Shown: positions 51,761 to 59,861 of the stretch, piece by piece
How the letters are laid out: each line of letters starts with the position of its first letter
How positions within the stretch are numbered: the first letter of the stretch is position 1
Source: VGSG01 sp040756375
GTDB lineage: Bacteria > Desulfobacterota > Desulfomonilia > Desulfomonilales > Desulfomonilaceae
NCBI GenBank assembly: GCA_040756375.1
Contig: JBFLZC010000002.1
Span: 62,001-126,000, forward strand
Direction of reading: 5' to 3'
DNA: 64,000 nt
Translations under genes and position numbers: made by a program
Notes under the pieces: model-generated
Database searches by the model: none
What the model saw: the letters and a program-made list of their open reading frames with translations, nothing else
What the model was told of the DNA's origin: nothing

Positions 51761-53275
51761 TTAGAACTTCTGTTGCGCGTATTCAACTGCGGCTTTGGCA
51801 TTGACCATGCCTGCACCCGTGGCCAAGTCCGGTCCTACGCTCGCCGAATGCCCGAATCTGGGGTGGCAAGTCCCCGACGTAATATCGGTGGCTGTCTTGA
51901 CCATTGCCTCCATAATCTGGGCCGGTTTGAGGTTTGGTTTGACTCCGAGGATAAGAGCGCTCACTCCAGCCAACTGAGGAGCTGCGGCAGAGGTCCCGGA
52001 AAACAAGGCCCAACCGTCCCGGGGGCTCGTTCCGTCCCCGACTTCTTCGGGGTCGTCCTGGCTTTCGCTCACATCAAGCTGGCTGCCCGAGGGAACGGGC
52101 AGCATGATGTACTGCGCACGCGGCAGCATACCTACGAGCCCGCAGATTGTGGGAACTCGCACTCCACCGAACCAGGGGCTTTCATAGCCGCTCGCATAAT
52201 CCGACGCCCAAAGCGAGCCTCTGGGTGACATGTACACGCCACCGGCTGAAATGACCCCTGAGACTTGAGGCTCAGGACCAAATTGGCCATTACCCGCGGA
52301 GAAGATTACAACTATCCCTTGCTCGATCGCATGTTTAATCTCCAGGGCAAGTGCTTTGTCGGCTTCATCTACCCATTTCCACGGTGGGGCTGGAGGATAA
52401 TCGTAGTCAGTTCCCCAAGAACATGTGATGATCCGGGGCTTGGGCTCCAGGTTTTTCGCCATAACAAATCCGCCGAAAGCAGCCAGCAGATCGCTTCCGG
52501 TTTTTGAGGCCCGAATACCTTGGAACGTGACACCCGGGGCCGCGGAAAAGATGTTTGCAGATTCTCCGGTGCCGTGCGCCCCGGGATCCTTTCCGGGGTT
52601 CACGCCTGGGATAGCGGTCAATGTGGGTTTGAGATTGTAACCTTGGGCCAGGAAAAACGGATGCTTGTAATGCCCAGTGTCGACCATAGCGACGGAAACG
52701 TTTTCGCCCCGGATTCCCTGCTGGTGGAGAGGAGATGCATTGAGCGCGGTACCTACACCGGTCGGAACGGTCAGGTGAAACTTGGGTGAATTAGGCGGGA
52801 TGGGAGACGGATCCGCCATAGGCCGCGCTCCGTGTGTGTAACGGGGCTTTTCCAGGACTATGCCGTCGATTTTTGCCGCCCTTCCGGTAGCAGACCCTAG
52901 CCCTAGAGCTTGCGGCTGATTGTTCCCGATCAGATCGACCCGCGTGACGTAGCGATGGACTCCCGGTGCGATCCTGGTCCAGAGTTCCCGAGTGACCATC
53001 TTTCCGCGGCTGATCTCCTCATATGCCGGTGCGGGCGCGGCCACCGCGAATCCCAGTGGACTTTCCGCCATTACTGAGAATCCGCTTTTTTCTATGTTGC
53101 GCCGCACATCGTCGCGATCTCCTTTTTTCGCATGATAGGCTTTGCTCGCTGCCGAGAAGGCTTTTGCCGGCTTGTCAAACACCGATTCGGGCCCACGAAC
53201 CGAGATGTAACCTTGGACCTCGTCCGGCAGCACATCATCGGAATCGATAAGCCTTGGAAGCACCGGATTTCTCAT
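51761..53275 (-). CDS. Cytosolic subtilase (S8 family serine peptidase)
   Basis: This 504-residue protein has a complete subtilisin triad: Asp199 in AMVDTGHYKHP, His234 in GAHGTGES, oxyanion Asn329 in IFSAGNG, and Ser429 in FSGTSAAAPQLAG. The N-terminal ~160 residues precede the catalytic domain and include a propeptide-like stretch (RDDVRRNIEKSGFSVM then GFAVAAP). No signal peptide is seen, so it probably acts in the cytoplasm. It is the last gene of a four-gene set after a small protein, an amidohydrolase and a UDG-like protein. Its natural target is unknown; regulated cleavage of a partner is plausible. Confidence 0.85.
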   Translation of the reverse strand: MRNPVLPRLIDSDDVLPDEVQGYISVRGPESVFDKPAKAFSAASKAYHAKKGDRDDVRRNIEKSGFSVMAESPLGFAVAAPAPAYEEISRGKMVTRELWTRIAPGVHRYVTRVDLIGNNQPQALGLGSATGRAAKIDGIVLEKPRYTHGARPMADPSPIPPNSPKFHLTVPTGVGTALNASPLHQQGIRGENVSVAMVDTGHYKHPFFLAQGYNLKPTLTAIPGVNPGKDPGAHGTGESANIFSAAPGVTFQGIRASKTGSDLLAAFGGFVMAKNLEPKPRIITCSWGTDYDYPPAPPWKWVDEADKALALEIKHAIEQGIVVIFSAGNGQFGPEPQVSGVISAGGVYMSPRGSLWASDYASGYESPWFGGVRVPTICGLVGMLPRAQYIMLPVPSGSQLDVSESQDDPEEVGDGTSPRDGWALFSGTSAAAPQLAGVSALILGVKPNLKPAQIMEAMVKTATDITSGTCHPRFGHSASVGPDLATGAGMVNAKAAVEYAQQKF

Positions 53276-53314
53276 CTTACCCTCTCCTTTCCTGTGGTCT
53301 TGAAACCTGAGAAC

Positions 53315-53584
53315 CTACGGTTTTTTCATGAGATGCCTCGGCCGGGGTATCTCAATAGAAAGCACGTCTTCCGTCAGGTCGTCCGGAATGGGGAGTTTTG
53401 CCGGCCCAGTGAGTTTCTGCGCGTCGGAATGGAAGGCTTTACTGAAAACTTTTGTGGATCCTGTGAGTAAGAAGCCCGCTTGTATAGGCACGACGGTCAA
53501 GTCGCGCTGTTCCAACCAAGACCGGACGCGATCAGCCCTGCCATTCGGGGCCATCACCAAGACTGCTTCACGGTAGTCGTCCAC
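53315..53584 (-). CDS. Small protein between amidohydrolase and subtilase, possible propeptide-like inhibitor
   Basis: This 89-residue protein is not recognised. Its core ADRVRSWLEQRDLTVVPIQA followed by GFLLTG has the helix-strand-strand spacing of subtilisin propeptides and weakly resembles the subtilase's own N terminus (DDVRRNIEKSGFSVM, GFAVAA). The C-terminal half is Pro-rich (IPDDLTEDVLSIEIPRPRHL). GTG at 53584 is chosen, about six bases after GAGG; another GTG four codons upstream has none. It lies 51 bases after the amidohydrolase stop and 39 before the subtilase. An inhibitor/chaperone role is inference. Confidence 0.6.
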   Translation of the reverse strand: MDDYREAVLVMAPNGRADRVRSWLEQRDLTVVPIQAGFLLTGSTKVFSKAFHSDAQKLTGPAKLPIPDDLTEDVLSIEIPRPRHLMKKP

Positions 53585-53635
53585 GAAACACCTCACAACG
53601 TGGTTTGCCTGATATTAATTGCATTCGTGGTCCCA

Positions 53636-55315
53636 TCAGTAAAGCGTTGGAAGTCCCTGTTTGATCGCGTCCGGAAGATTGCGTTCGTTTGCGATTCGCT
53701 CCAGAAACTCAGCATCGTCAGCCACGGTGATGGCGTCAAGCGACATGGGTTCCAGCACTGTTGAAAGTGGAGGAGCTGCTTTTGCCATAATACGGGACGG
53801 ACCGGTAAGGGCTCCGGCACGCCCGAAGGGCAGTCGCGGTCGCAGGTCAACACCTGTTTCCTGGATTTCATCGAGCGCGAGGGACCAGACTACGGGTTCC
53901 GGGCGATCGAGCGCTCTCATGGCCGCGGCGCGTGGCAGAGGTTTTGGTTTCTCGAGTTCCTTAGCCAGCTTCGGCATATCCTTGAAGGCCGCCTTCAAGG
54001 TGTCTATCGCTTCTCCCAGATCTACCGCGGCCACATCCGGATCCTGAGTAGCCTGTTGCAGGTTGGCCTGCCTCTGCAGGCCGCCGACTTGGAAGGTTTC
54101 GGCTTCGGGACAGAGGCTGCTCATGAGCTCCGGTATGCCATAACGTGGAATACCGTTTATGAGTACCAACTGAACTGCGGTTTCTTTGGCACGGATCAGC
54201 GCCTCGTACGGGTCTCCGGCTTGCCCTTCAATCACGAGAATATCCGCACGCTTGCCGGCTTCTAGAGATCCCAATTCCTGATCCCAATCGAGAATCGACG
54301 CGGCTCCGCTGGTGGCCATTTTCACCAAGTCACGATCTCTCAGGATGCCTCCCGCTGCCTGGCTATACAGTCGAGCAGCCTTTAGTTCTCCCAGTAAATT
54401 CTTACTTCCCGTGGGGGACCAGTCGCTGCCGATGGCCAGACGCACCCCAGATCTTTTCGCCGCCTCAATATTCGCGGTTTTACCGTACAGGAGCAGATTA
54501 CTCATCGGCGACCAGATCGTGGCGCCGCCATGTTGGGCGAGGACATCGAAGTCCCGGGCCTCCAGTCCCGCGCAATGGATCCCAGCCAATTGCGGCGTAA
54601 TTGCCCACTCATCGTCTTCGAGGTGCAAAGCAAGAAAATGCCTCCTCGCGATCTCGTCAACGCCTTCAGCCAGATGCAAGAGAAAGCAAGTTTGTTTCTG
54701 CAGGCGCGCAAGGAACAGCCTCGCGTCTTGAGCCTCCACGTCCGCAATACGCGCTGCGGCTTCCGGAAGCTCTGCTTCATTAGTTTGTTCGACGTTTCGC
54801 ACTATCCCGCGGTAGAAACGCCGTACCCCCGAATTGCTTGCCAGTTGGATTCCCTGGGTGGTGGTCACTCCACTCAGCAAGCATTTGCACTCGACATACC
54901 GCACCAGCGCAGGAAGCAACCGCGGGGTCTTTCCGATTACCATCATCGGTCCTGAAATCGACTTGCGGTACTGTGGGGTTCCTCCCCATCGGTCGCGATT
55001 CGGATACGCTTTGGGGACATCCCAGAGTTTCAAAGCGTTGTAACTCAGGTGATTGTGCAGCTCGATCAAACCAGGATACAGCGTGCCCCTGGTATCGATA
55101 GTTTGGATCGACTCAAATTCGGGTGGGGCCGGCTGGTCACGTTCCTGCACAGCTACAATTTCCCCGCTGTTGATATAAACAATCCCGTTGTTGATGACCT
55201 GAAAACGAGAATCCATCAAAACGAGCCGACCTTGGAGCGCAATGGCAGGTCCAACACCAGGATCGATGGGCGCTTCGCCCCGTTTGTGTACGGTTCTCCG
55301 GCGGGTACCTTTCAT
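53636..55315 (-). CDS. Metal-dependent amidohydrolase (nucleobase-deaminase-like)
   Basis: This 559-residue amidohydrolase-superfamily protein has HxH His87/His89 in IELHNHLSYN, His214 in LLHLAEG, His247 in GIHCAGL and Asp298 in AIGSDWSPTG. That metal set matches the MtaD/guanine-deaminase/TrzA subgroup. LEAGKRADILVIEG is the usual C-terminal beta-sandwich segment. It is about 130 residues longer than typical members; the tail (AAFKDMPKLAKELEKPKPL...) is unrecognised. The start overlaps the stop of the UDG-like gene by four bases, so both are co-translated. A base- or nucleoside-type substrate is inferred from the neighbour only. Confidence 0.85.
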   Translation of the reverse strand: MKGTRRRTVHKRGEAPIDPGVGPAIALQGRLVLMDSRFQVINNGIVYINSGEIVAVQERDQPAPPEFESIQTIDTRGTLYPGLIELHNHLSYNALKLWDVPKAYPNRDRWGGTPQYRKSISGPMMVIGKTPRLLPALVRYVECKCLLSGVTTTQGIQLASNSGVRRFYRGIVRNVEQTNEAELPEAAARIADVEAQDARLFLARLQKQTCFLLHLAEGVDEIARRHFLALHLEDDEWAITPQLAGIHCAGLEARDFDVLAQHGGATIWSPMSNLLLYGKTANIEAAKRSGVRLAIGSDWSPTGSKNLLGELKAARLYSQAAGGILRDRDLVKMATSGAASILDWDQELGSLEAGKRADILVIEGQAGDPYEALIRAKETAVQLVLINGIPRYGIPELMSSLCPEAETFQVGGLQRQANLQQATQDPDVAAVDLGEAIDTLKAAFKDMPKLAKELEKPKPLPRAAAMRALDRPEPVVWSLALDEIQETGVDLRPRLPFGRAGALTGPSRIMAKAAPPLSTVLEPMSLDAITVADDAEFLERIANERNLPDAIKQGLPTLY

Positions 55316-56127
55316 GGCAGCACCTCCTTGGGAACGGTAATAGTGATATTGGCCCGTTTGGCGCGAGCGTCGCTTCCCACACGTTGTGCCCAGCCGCCTT
55401 TCTCATACATCCAGGCGGGCACGCCGGCTGGCAGGTCGGTACTGGGAATGGGCGCGTAATCGCCCTCTGCGAAAGCGTCACCGTATAAGACAAGCGGAAC
55501 CGGCTGATCCGGATGGCTGATGGCCGGCGCGAGCTTCTCTAAACCGGCGTTCCAATTCTTGAGCAGAGCTTTCGTAGCAGCCGCCAGCTTTGCTTCGTCT
55601 CCGTTCGAAGAACTCTCGGGCTGAGTGGGATGTGTGATAGAGGCTACCGTTAGGTTCATCGACTGACCTTGCGGTGTGGCCGCCCATGTCTGCCAGGCTT
55701 TTTTGGCCCAAGTTCCCAGGGTGATCACTGCCTCGGTTTGTTGACCAAGTATCAATGCGTCAAGCCATCTATGGCGATACGCAACCAGAAGGGGATTGTT
55801 TGAAGCGGCCGTAGTGATCTTTCCGTAAACACTATAGAGAAAAGCGTTGATAAGCACATAGCTGCGGGTGATCCCAAGCTTGGCCAAGTACCCCTGAAGC
55901 CTTCGTCCAGCCGCGCCGACGAGTATTCGTCGGACTACGGTCTCATGCTGGGCCGGATCTTGACCGATCACCAGTACGCGGGCCGAACCGTCAAGTCGAC
56001 CGCGGTGAAAAATGGGACCCCACTCGACACGAAACTCCGAGCCGGGATAGGCTTCCGTTCCCGGATAGTCTTCGCACAGGGTTCGGAACGGCTCACGACT
56101 GTAACCAGGATCGAATGGATGAGGCAT
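55312..56127 (-). CDS. Uracil-DNA-glycosylase-superfamily protein
   Basis: This 271-residue protein has UDG-fold motifs: VLVIGQDPAQHE (residues 51-62, motif A, the water-activating loop), then GRRLQGYLAKLGI and VLINAFLYSV, and motif B SITHPTQPESS (His166). The last 80 residues are an unrecognised extension. UDGs excise uracil or deaminated bases from DNA; the Gln-Asp at the motif A active position differs from the family 4 GEAPG form, so specificity may differ. It is the first gene of the UDG-amidohydrolase-small protein-subtilase set. GGAGG lies about ten bases before the ATG. Confidence 0.78.
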   Translation of the reverse strand: MPHPFDPGYSREPFRTLCEDYPGTEAYPGSEFRVEWGPIFHRGRLDGSARVLVIGQDPAQHETVVRRILVGAAGRRLQGYLAKLGITRSYVLINAFLYSVYGKITTAASNNPLLVAYRHRWLDALILGQQTEAVITLGTWAKKAWQTWAATPQGQSMNLTVASITHPTQPESSSNGDEAKLAAATKALLKNWNAGLEKLAPAISHPDQPVPLVLYGDAFAEGDYAPIPSTDLPAGVPAWMYEKGGWAQRVGSDARAKRANITITVPKEVLP

Positions 56128-56624
56128 TTTCCCACCACCTCCCCCTCTGATATTTACCAGCGGTTAACCCCTGGTATCGGCGAAATCAGCTTCGTAGCTA
56201 GTGTAGAAAAAAACTGGTGATTTATAGACTGAATCAACCAACGAACGCTTGGCGGAAAGGTTGGAGGCTCCTTTGAAAGGCGCACTTGGGGAGGGCATAC
56301 GGTAGAGACTCACGCCGGCCGGGCCGTGCGCAGCCTAATTCCTAATACCTGATATAACTGTTGGTAATGTGAGGAACAGCCCCCCATCCTTCCCCCCTAT
56401 ATTGGGATCTTCGCCCGATTTGGCCAGGCAGAACTCACAAATTCTCATTGTAAGCATAGTTGAGCGGCGTGTCAGCTGTCAACAATAAATCGTTTGGTAA
56501 GAAATCCGGTTTCCGCGTAATGGAGACCTGACCAGATGAAAGACTGAAGCGATGCAAAGTTTCACGTTTATGAGGAGGAGCGCCATTCCCTAAATCGCTC
56601 AAACGTAGATATCAATTCTGACTT
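56128..56624. other. Intergenic region upstream of the UDG-like gene
   Basis: There is no gene in these 497 bases. A possible promoter is at 56453-56482. The stretch between it and the UDG-like ATG (about 320 bases) contains T- and C-rich patches and no strong palindrome. The right end is the 3' flank of the iron-sulfur protein gene, without a clear terminator. Confidence 0.4.
56453..56482 (-). promoter_or_regulatory. Putative promoter of the UDG/amidohydrolase/subtilase set
   Basis: The minus strand has TTGACA (56477-56482), an 18-base spacer and TATGCT (56453-56458). If used, the leader would be about 320 bases. It is the best sigma-70-type match in the gap and would make the four-gene set an independent transcription unit. 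Confidence 0.45.
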
Positions 56625-57698
56625 CTATAGATGACTTTCTCTGTCTGCTAAACGCTTCTTGCTCCAATCGATCATATCTTGGGCAATCTCGTCTCGTTCA
56701 GAATCAGATCTCTCCACCAATGAGATCGACTCCGAAGGACACGTTACCACACAGACTCCGCAGCCGATGCATCGCTCCGGCAGCACGCGGTAGCCACTAT
56801 CTTCTTCAACGATTGCGTCCATCGGGCACCGCTCATCCTTACACAGGCCACAAGCCAAGCAACTCTCGCGATCGATAGTCGCCAGATAGCTGCTCTTGGC
56901 CAATATGTATGGTGAGTGGAACTCTTTCAAACCTCGCATAAGACCGCAGCAACAGGAGCAGCAACTGCAGAGAAATCCGCCTATGACCTCCTTGACATTG
57001 TACGTAGTATGAACCAAACCTTCTTTCTCTGCTTCATCGATAATCTTCAAGGCTTCTTCCTTGGAAATGATATCCCCGTCCAGCTTGAAATAGTCGAACG
57101 CGTCTTCCTCCATGGAATATTGAACACAATTCTTCAAGGTGTGTTTACAAGGGTTCCCTAAAAGCCCCTGCTCCCTGCGGCAGATACAATCTTGCACCCT
57201 GAAAGATTTCGCCTCTGCAATGATCTGACCAATATCTTCGTGCTGCAGAACTCTAAGTTCAGTCTTCATCTTGATATCGATGGGGATCACTCTGGTCAGA
57301 TGCGGTCTATAGCCACCCACCTTCTTGCTCAACGCCGGAGCATACTCTTCAAATAGTTCCGCCAATTCCTTTGTGAGCCTCTCCCTTCGTTGGAACTCAT
57401 AAATGCCGACTACAAAGGGAATTAGTCTATACACTTGCCGGCCATCCATCTTGAAACAGCCGATTTGCCCTTTGTGGGCCATGTTATCAAGAATCGCTCT
57501 CGTCTCGAGAAAGGGCCTGCCAAGTCGCTTCGAGACAGCCTCTGCCGTCTCAGGCATGGGACTCACTTTTAACGCCATCTCAGCCTCATCCGGCTCAAAT
57601 ATCTTCCGGAGTATTTTGAGTTCCACACCGCTCTCTGTGGCAGGAAATCCCTGGGGCAGTTTGTCAAGTACTCTTGCCAGACGCTCGTACACATCCAT
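56625..57698 (-). CDS. Multi-cysteine 4Fe-4S protein with N-terminal winged-helix-like region
   Basis: In this 357-residue protein the N-terminal ~100 residues (AEMALKVSPMPETAEAVSKRL, ETRAILDNMAHKGQIG) resemble a winged helix. A middle Cys-rich part has CICRREQGLLGNPC with a later Cys, and the cluster CSCCSCCCGLMRG. The C terminus has two ferredoxin motifs, CLACGLCKDERCP and CIGCGVCVVTCP. This domain order is common in sulfate-reducing and syntrophic Deltaproteobacteria beside catabolic genes; the function is not established and an electron carrier or redox sensor is plausible. It follows the aconitase X genes, 207 bases after. Confidence 0.82.
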   Translation of the reverse strand: MDVYERLARVLDKLPQGFPATESGVELKILRKIFEPDEAEMALKVSPMPETAEAVSKRLGRPFLETRAILDNMAHKGQIGCFKMDGRQVYRLIPFVVGIYEFQRRERLTKELAELFEEYAPALSKKVGGYRPHLTRVIPIDIKMKTELRVLQHEDIGQIIAEAKSFRVQDCICRREQGLLGNPCKHTLKNCVQYSMEEDAFDYFKLDGDIISKEEALKIIDEAEKEGLVHTTYNVKEVIGGFLCSCCSCCCGLMRGLKEFHSPYILAKSSYLATIDRESCLACGLCKDERCPMDAIVEEDSGYRVLPERCIGCGVCVVTCPSESISLVERSDSERDEIAQDMIDWSKKRLADRESHL

Positions 57699-57905
57699 CT
57701 CTTAAGCTCCTATTTTCGGAACGCAGCAATCTCGCAGATGAGGTACCCGTTCTATGAAAGAGGTTGCATCCCCATGCCAACGATTCTTGCAAGGCAGCCG
57801 CAACAGTCGCCCTCTCGTGCAAATGCTCCGTTGCGTCCTTCATCTCATAGAGCTGCCGGAATTCATACGTCAGTACCGGCTGCAAGCCGGGCGCAAATTC
57901 GTAAG

Positions 57906-59231
57906 CTACTGCCAACGGGTCGAGACGAACTTGCCTGTGACGGCCGCATTGATTAGGTCAGGCATGGCGCCGAACATCCACCCCTGGCCTTGGCCACCGA
58001 AAAGTTTGATCCCCTTGAAGCTGTTCGTCGCGATATTGAGGTCGCTGCCCCAGTCGCGAAGAGGCAGCAGGCCAAAGCAGGTGGAATGGTAGATCTTAGC
58101 GCCGGCCCTTTCGATTACTTGGGCTTCACCGTGGTGGTGCGCCAGGTAGTAGCTGGGAGTGTCCGTTTGCGCCCAGCAATAGACGTTCCCGTTCACCTTC
58201 TTCCCGTCGATCAGCCGGGCCATCTGGCGGATCTCGTAGTAAGTCAGGTGAGGACAGCCTACGTGAACGATGTCTACCTTATCGCTCTTGGCTGAGCACA
58301 ACATTTGATATATTTCCTTCACATCGGCCAGTGTGATGAAGAATCTGTCGACATCTTTGGGTATCTTGCCGCCGAAAGCCGCCTCCAGTGTTGGGGATTC
58401 AGGACTTAGGCCGATGAGGTGCATCATAGGATCGTTCATGCCCGGCGACGCGCACGCGGTGAGAAGTTTTGCCGCCTCATTGGGTATCGGCAAGGGCAGG
58501 TTGAGAACAGCCGGGACGCGGTTGTCGGACTTGATAGCCATAGCGGCGCCCAGGGCGGCCCAGTCGGCCGGGTCAACCATGTTTTCTTTGACCTCGTCAG
58601 CCAGCTCGAAAATTACTTGGGCCCTCCGGTTTTCATCAAGCATGGTCCCGTACTTGGGGTGCACTCCCGTGATGGCCGCGTAGATCAGCGTCACCGTGTT
58701 CTCCCTGTTGGCTCTGGCGCCCAGGATGCTATTGATGTAAGCGGCGTAACTGGACTCGACCGAGACCACGTACTCCCCCTTCTTGGGGATGACGGTGTTG
58801 AACTGTGGCGTGCAGGACTGTGTTAGTATGACGCCCATTTCCTTGCACGCCTCGTAGCCGCGCTCAACCGCGGCATAAATGACTGGAGGCATTTTGTAGT
58901 GACGATGGTTCCAGGGGTAACCGGGCTCGGCATACTTGTCGAGTTGGAGGAATAAGGGGTCCGTTGTGCAGAGACAGGTAGGATCGTCGGTCACCTTGGC
59001 TCCCATCTCGATAAACTCTTCGAACAGCGGACCCTGCCCCAATTCATACTTGGAATATTCAGGAACAGACCGTGGCATTAGGGCACAAATGCCGTAGTGT
59101 ACGTTCGACAGCTTCGCCATTTCCTCCGCGTTGACGGCAACACCAAAGTCCACCAGTCGTTCCATAGCAATCCGTTTTGCCTCGCCGTGTTTCCCGTCAA
59201 GCATTTCCTGCTCATATGGCGCCAGTCTCAT
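57906..59231 (-). CDS. Aconitase X catalytic (large) subunit
   Basis: This 441-residue AcnX (DUF521) protein has MLDGKHGEAKRIAMERLVDFG at the N terminus, VILTQSCTPQFN, VVSVESSYAAYINSILGARANREN, YGTMLDENRRAQVIFEL, and Cys in IVHVGCPHLTY and HSTCFGLLP. The three conserved cysteines are the expected Fe-S ligands. AcnX enzymes dehydrate small hydroxy acids (cis-3-hydroxyproline, mevalonate 5-phosphate). The frame extends 67 codons further upstream into the small-subunit region, but ATG 59231 with AGGAGGG is the true family start. The substrate is not evident; neighbours suggest a hydroxy acid handled by 3-hydroxyacyl dehydrogenases. Confidence 0.9.
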   Translation of the reverse strand: MRLAPYEQEMLDGKHGEAKRIAMERLVDFGVAVNAEEMAKLSNVHYGICALMPRSVPEYSKYELGQGPLFEEFIEMGAKVTDDPTCLCTTDPLFLQLDKYAEPGYPWNHRHYKMPPVIYAAVERGYEACKEMGVILTQSCTPQFNTVIPKKGEYVVSVESSYAAYINSILGARANRENTVTLIYAAITGVHPKYGTMLDENRRAQVIFELADEVKENMVDPADWAALGAAMAIKSDNRVPAVLNLPLPIPNEAAKLLTACASPGMNDPMMHLIGLSPESPTLEAAFGGKIPKDVDRFFITLADVKEIYQMLCSAKSDKVDIVHVGCPHLTYYEIRQMARLIDGKKVNGNVYCWAQTDTPSYYLAHHHGEAQVIERAGAKIYHSTCFGLLPLRDWGSDLNIATNSFKGIKLFGGQGQGWMFGAMPDLINAAVTGKFVSTRWQ

Positions 59232-59280
59232 CTGTGTCCCTCCTGTCGGGAAGATTGTCTTCGATGATTCAGACGCAAGA

Positions 59281-59718
59281 TCATGCCTTCCTGGTGATCG
59301 TAACAATAGCTTGCTTGCCCACCTGAGGTGCATTGATCTCGACCCAGTCCCCTGTCCGGATTTCGTGTATGGGGTCGGCGTCCAAGCTGTCCACCGCGGG
59401 GATTTCCGCTGCAATAGCCCCGCCCAGATCAATAGCGTGCACTTTACGGCAAATAATTGCCCTGGGACCGACCTTGGATTCTTTGACCTTAAAGAAAAGC
59501 CCTATGGAGCCAGTGGTGGAGCCGCTCACTGTGGGATAGACAACGATCTTGTCTTTCACGCTCTGGCCGGTAAGCTTGTGTCCGAATATGCTGATGATGC
59601 CGGTGTCGTTCGGTATGGTGAACGGAGCCCAACTGAGCGGCTGTTCACTTACCAGCGCTTCGCCGGCCGTATGGCCCTTAGATCGAGCAACCCCTTTTAG
59701 GATTCTTTGTTCACTCAT
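59281..59718 (-). CDS. Aconitase X swivel-domain (small) subunit
   Basis: This 145-residue DUF126-type swivelling domain opens ILKGVARSKGHTAGEALVSE and includes FGHKLTGQSVKDKIVVYPTV, then the substrate-binding SGSTTGSIGLFF and CRKVHAIDLGGAIAAEIPAV. The Ser-rich loop provides the catalytic Ser and approaches the Fe-S cluster of the large subunit. In many bacteria the two parts are fused; here they are separate genes 49 bases apart, small subunit first, as in archaea. It should form one hydratase with the product of the downstream gene. Confidence 0.9.
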   Translation of the reverse strand: MSEQRILKGVARSKGHTAGEALVSEQPLSWAPFTIPNDTGIISIFGHKLTGQSVKDKIVVYPTVSGSTTGSIGLFFKVKESKVGPRAIICRKVHAIDLGGAIAAEIPAVDSLDADPIHEIRTGDWVEINAPQVGKQAIVTITRKA

Positions 59719-59861
59719 GACTACCTCCTTAGATTGAGCAAAGGTGAGGGCACATCGAAGACCGACTTCTTGATGCGTTTTGAAATGCCCGGCGAGCGAA
59801 TTTCCCGCAGCTACTGCGGAATTGAGCTAATGAACCTACGCTCAAGTGTTACATTTCCTCA

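Noticed and set aside
59232..59432. 67-codon N-terminal extension of the aconitase X large subunit
   Set aside because: It would overlap the small-subunit gene; the ATG at 59231 has a strong ribosome-binding site and matches the family start.
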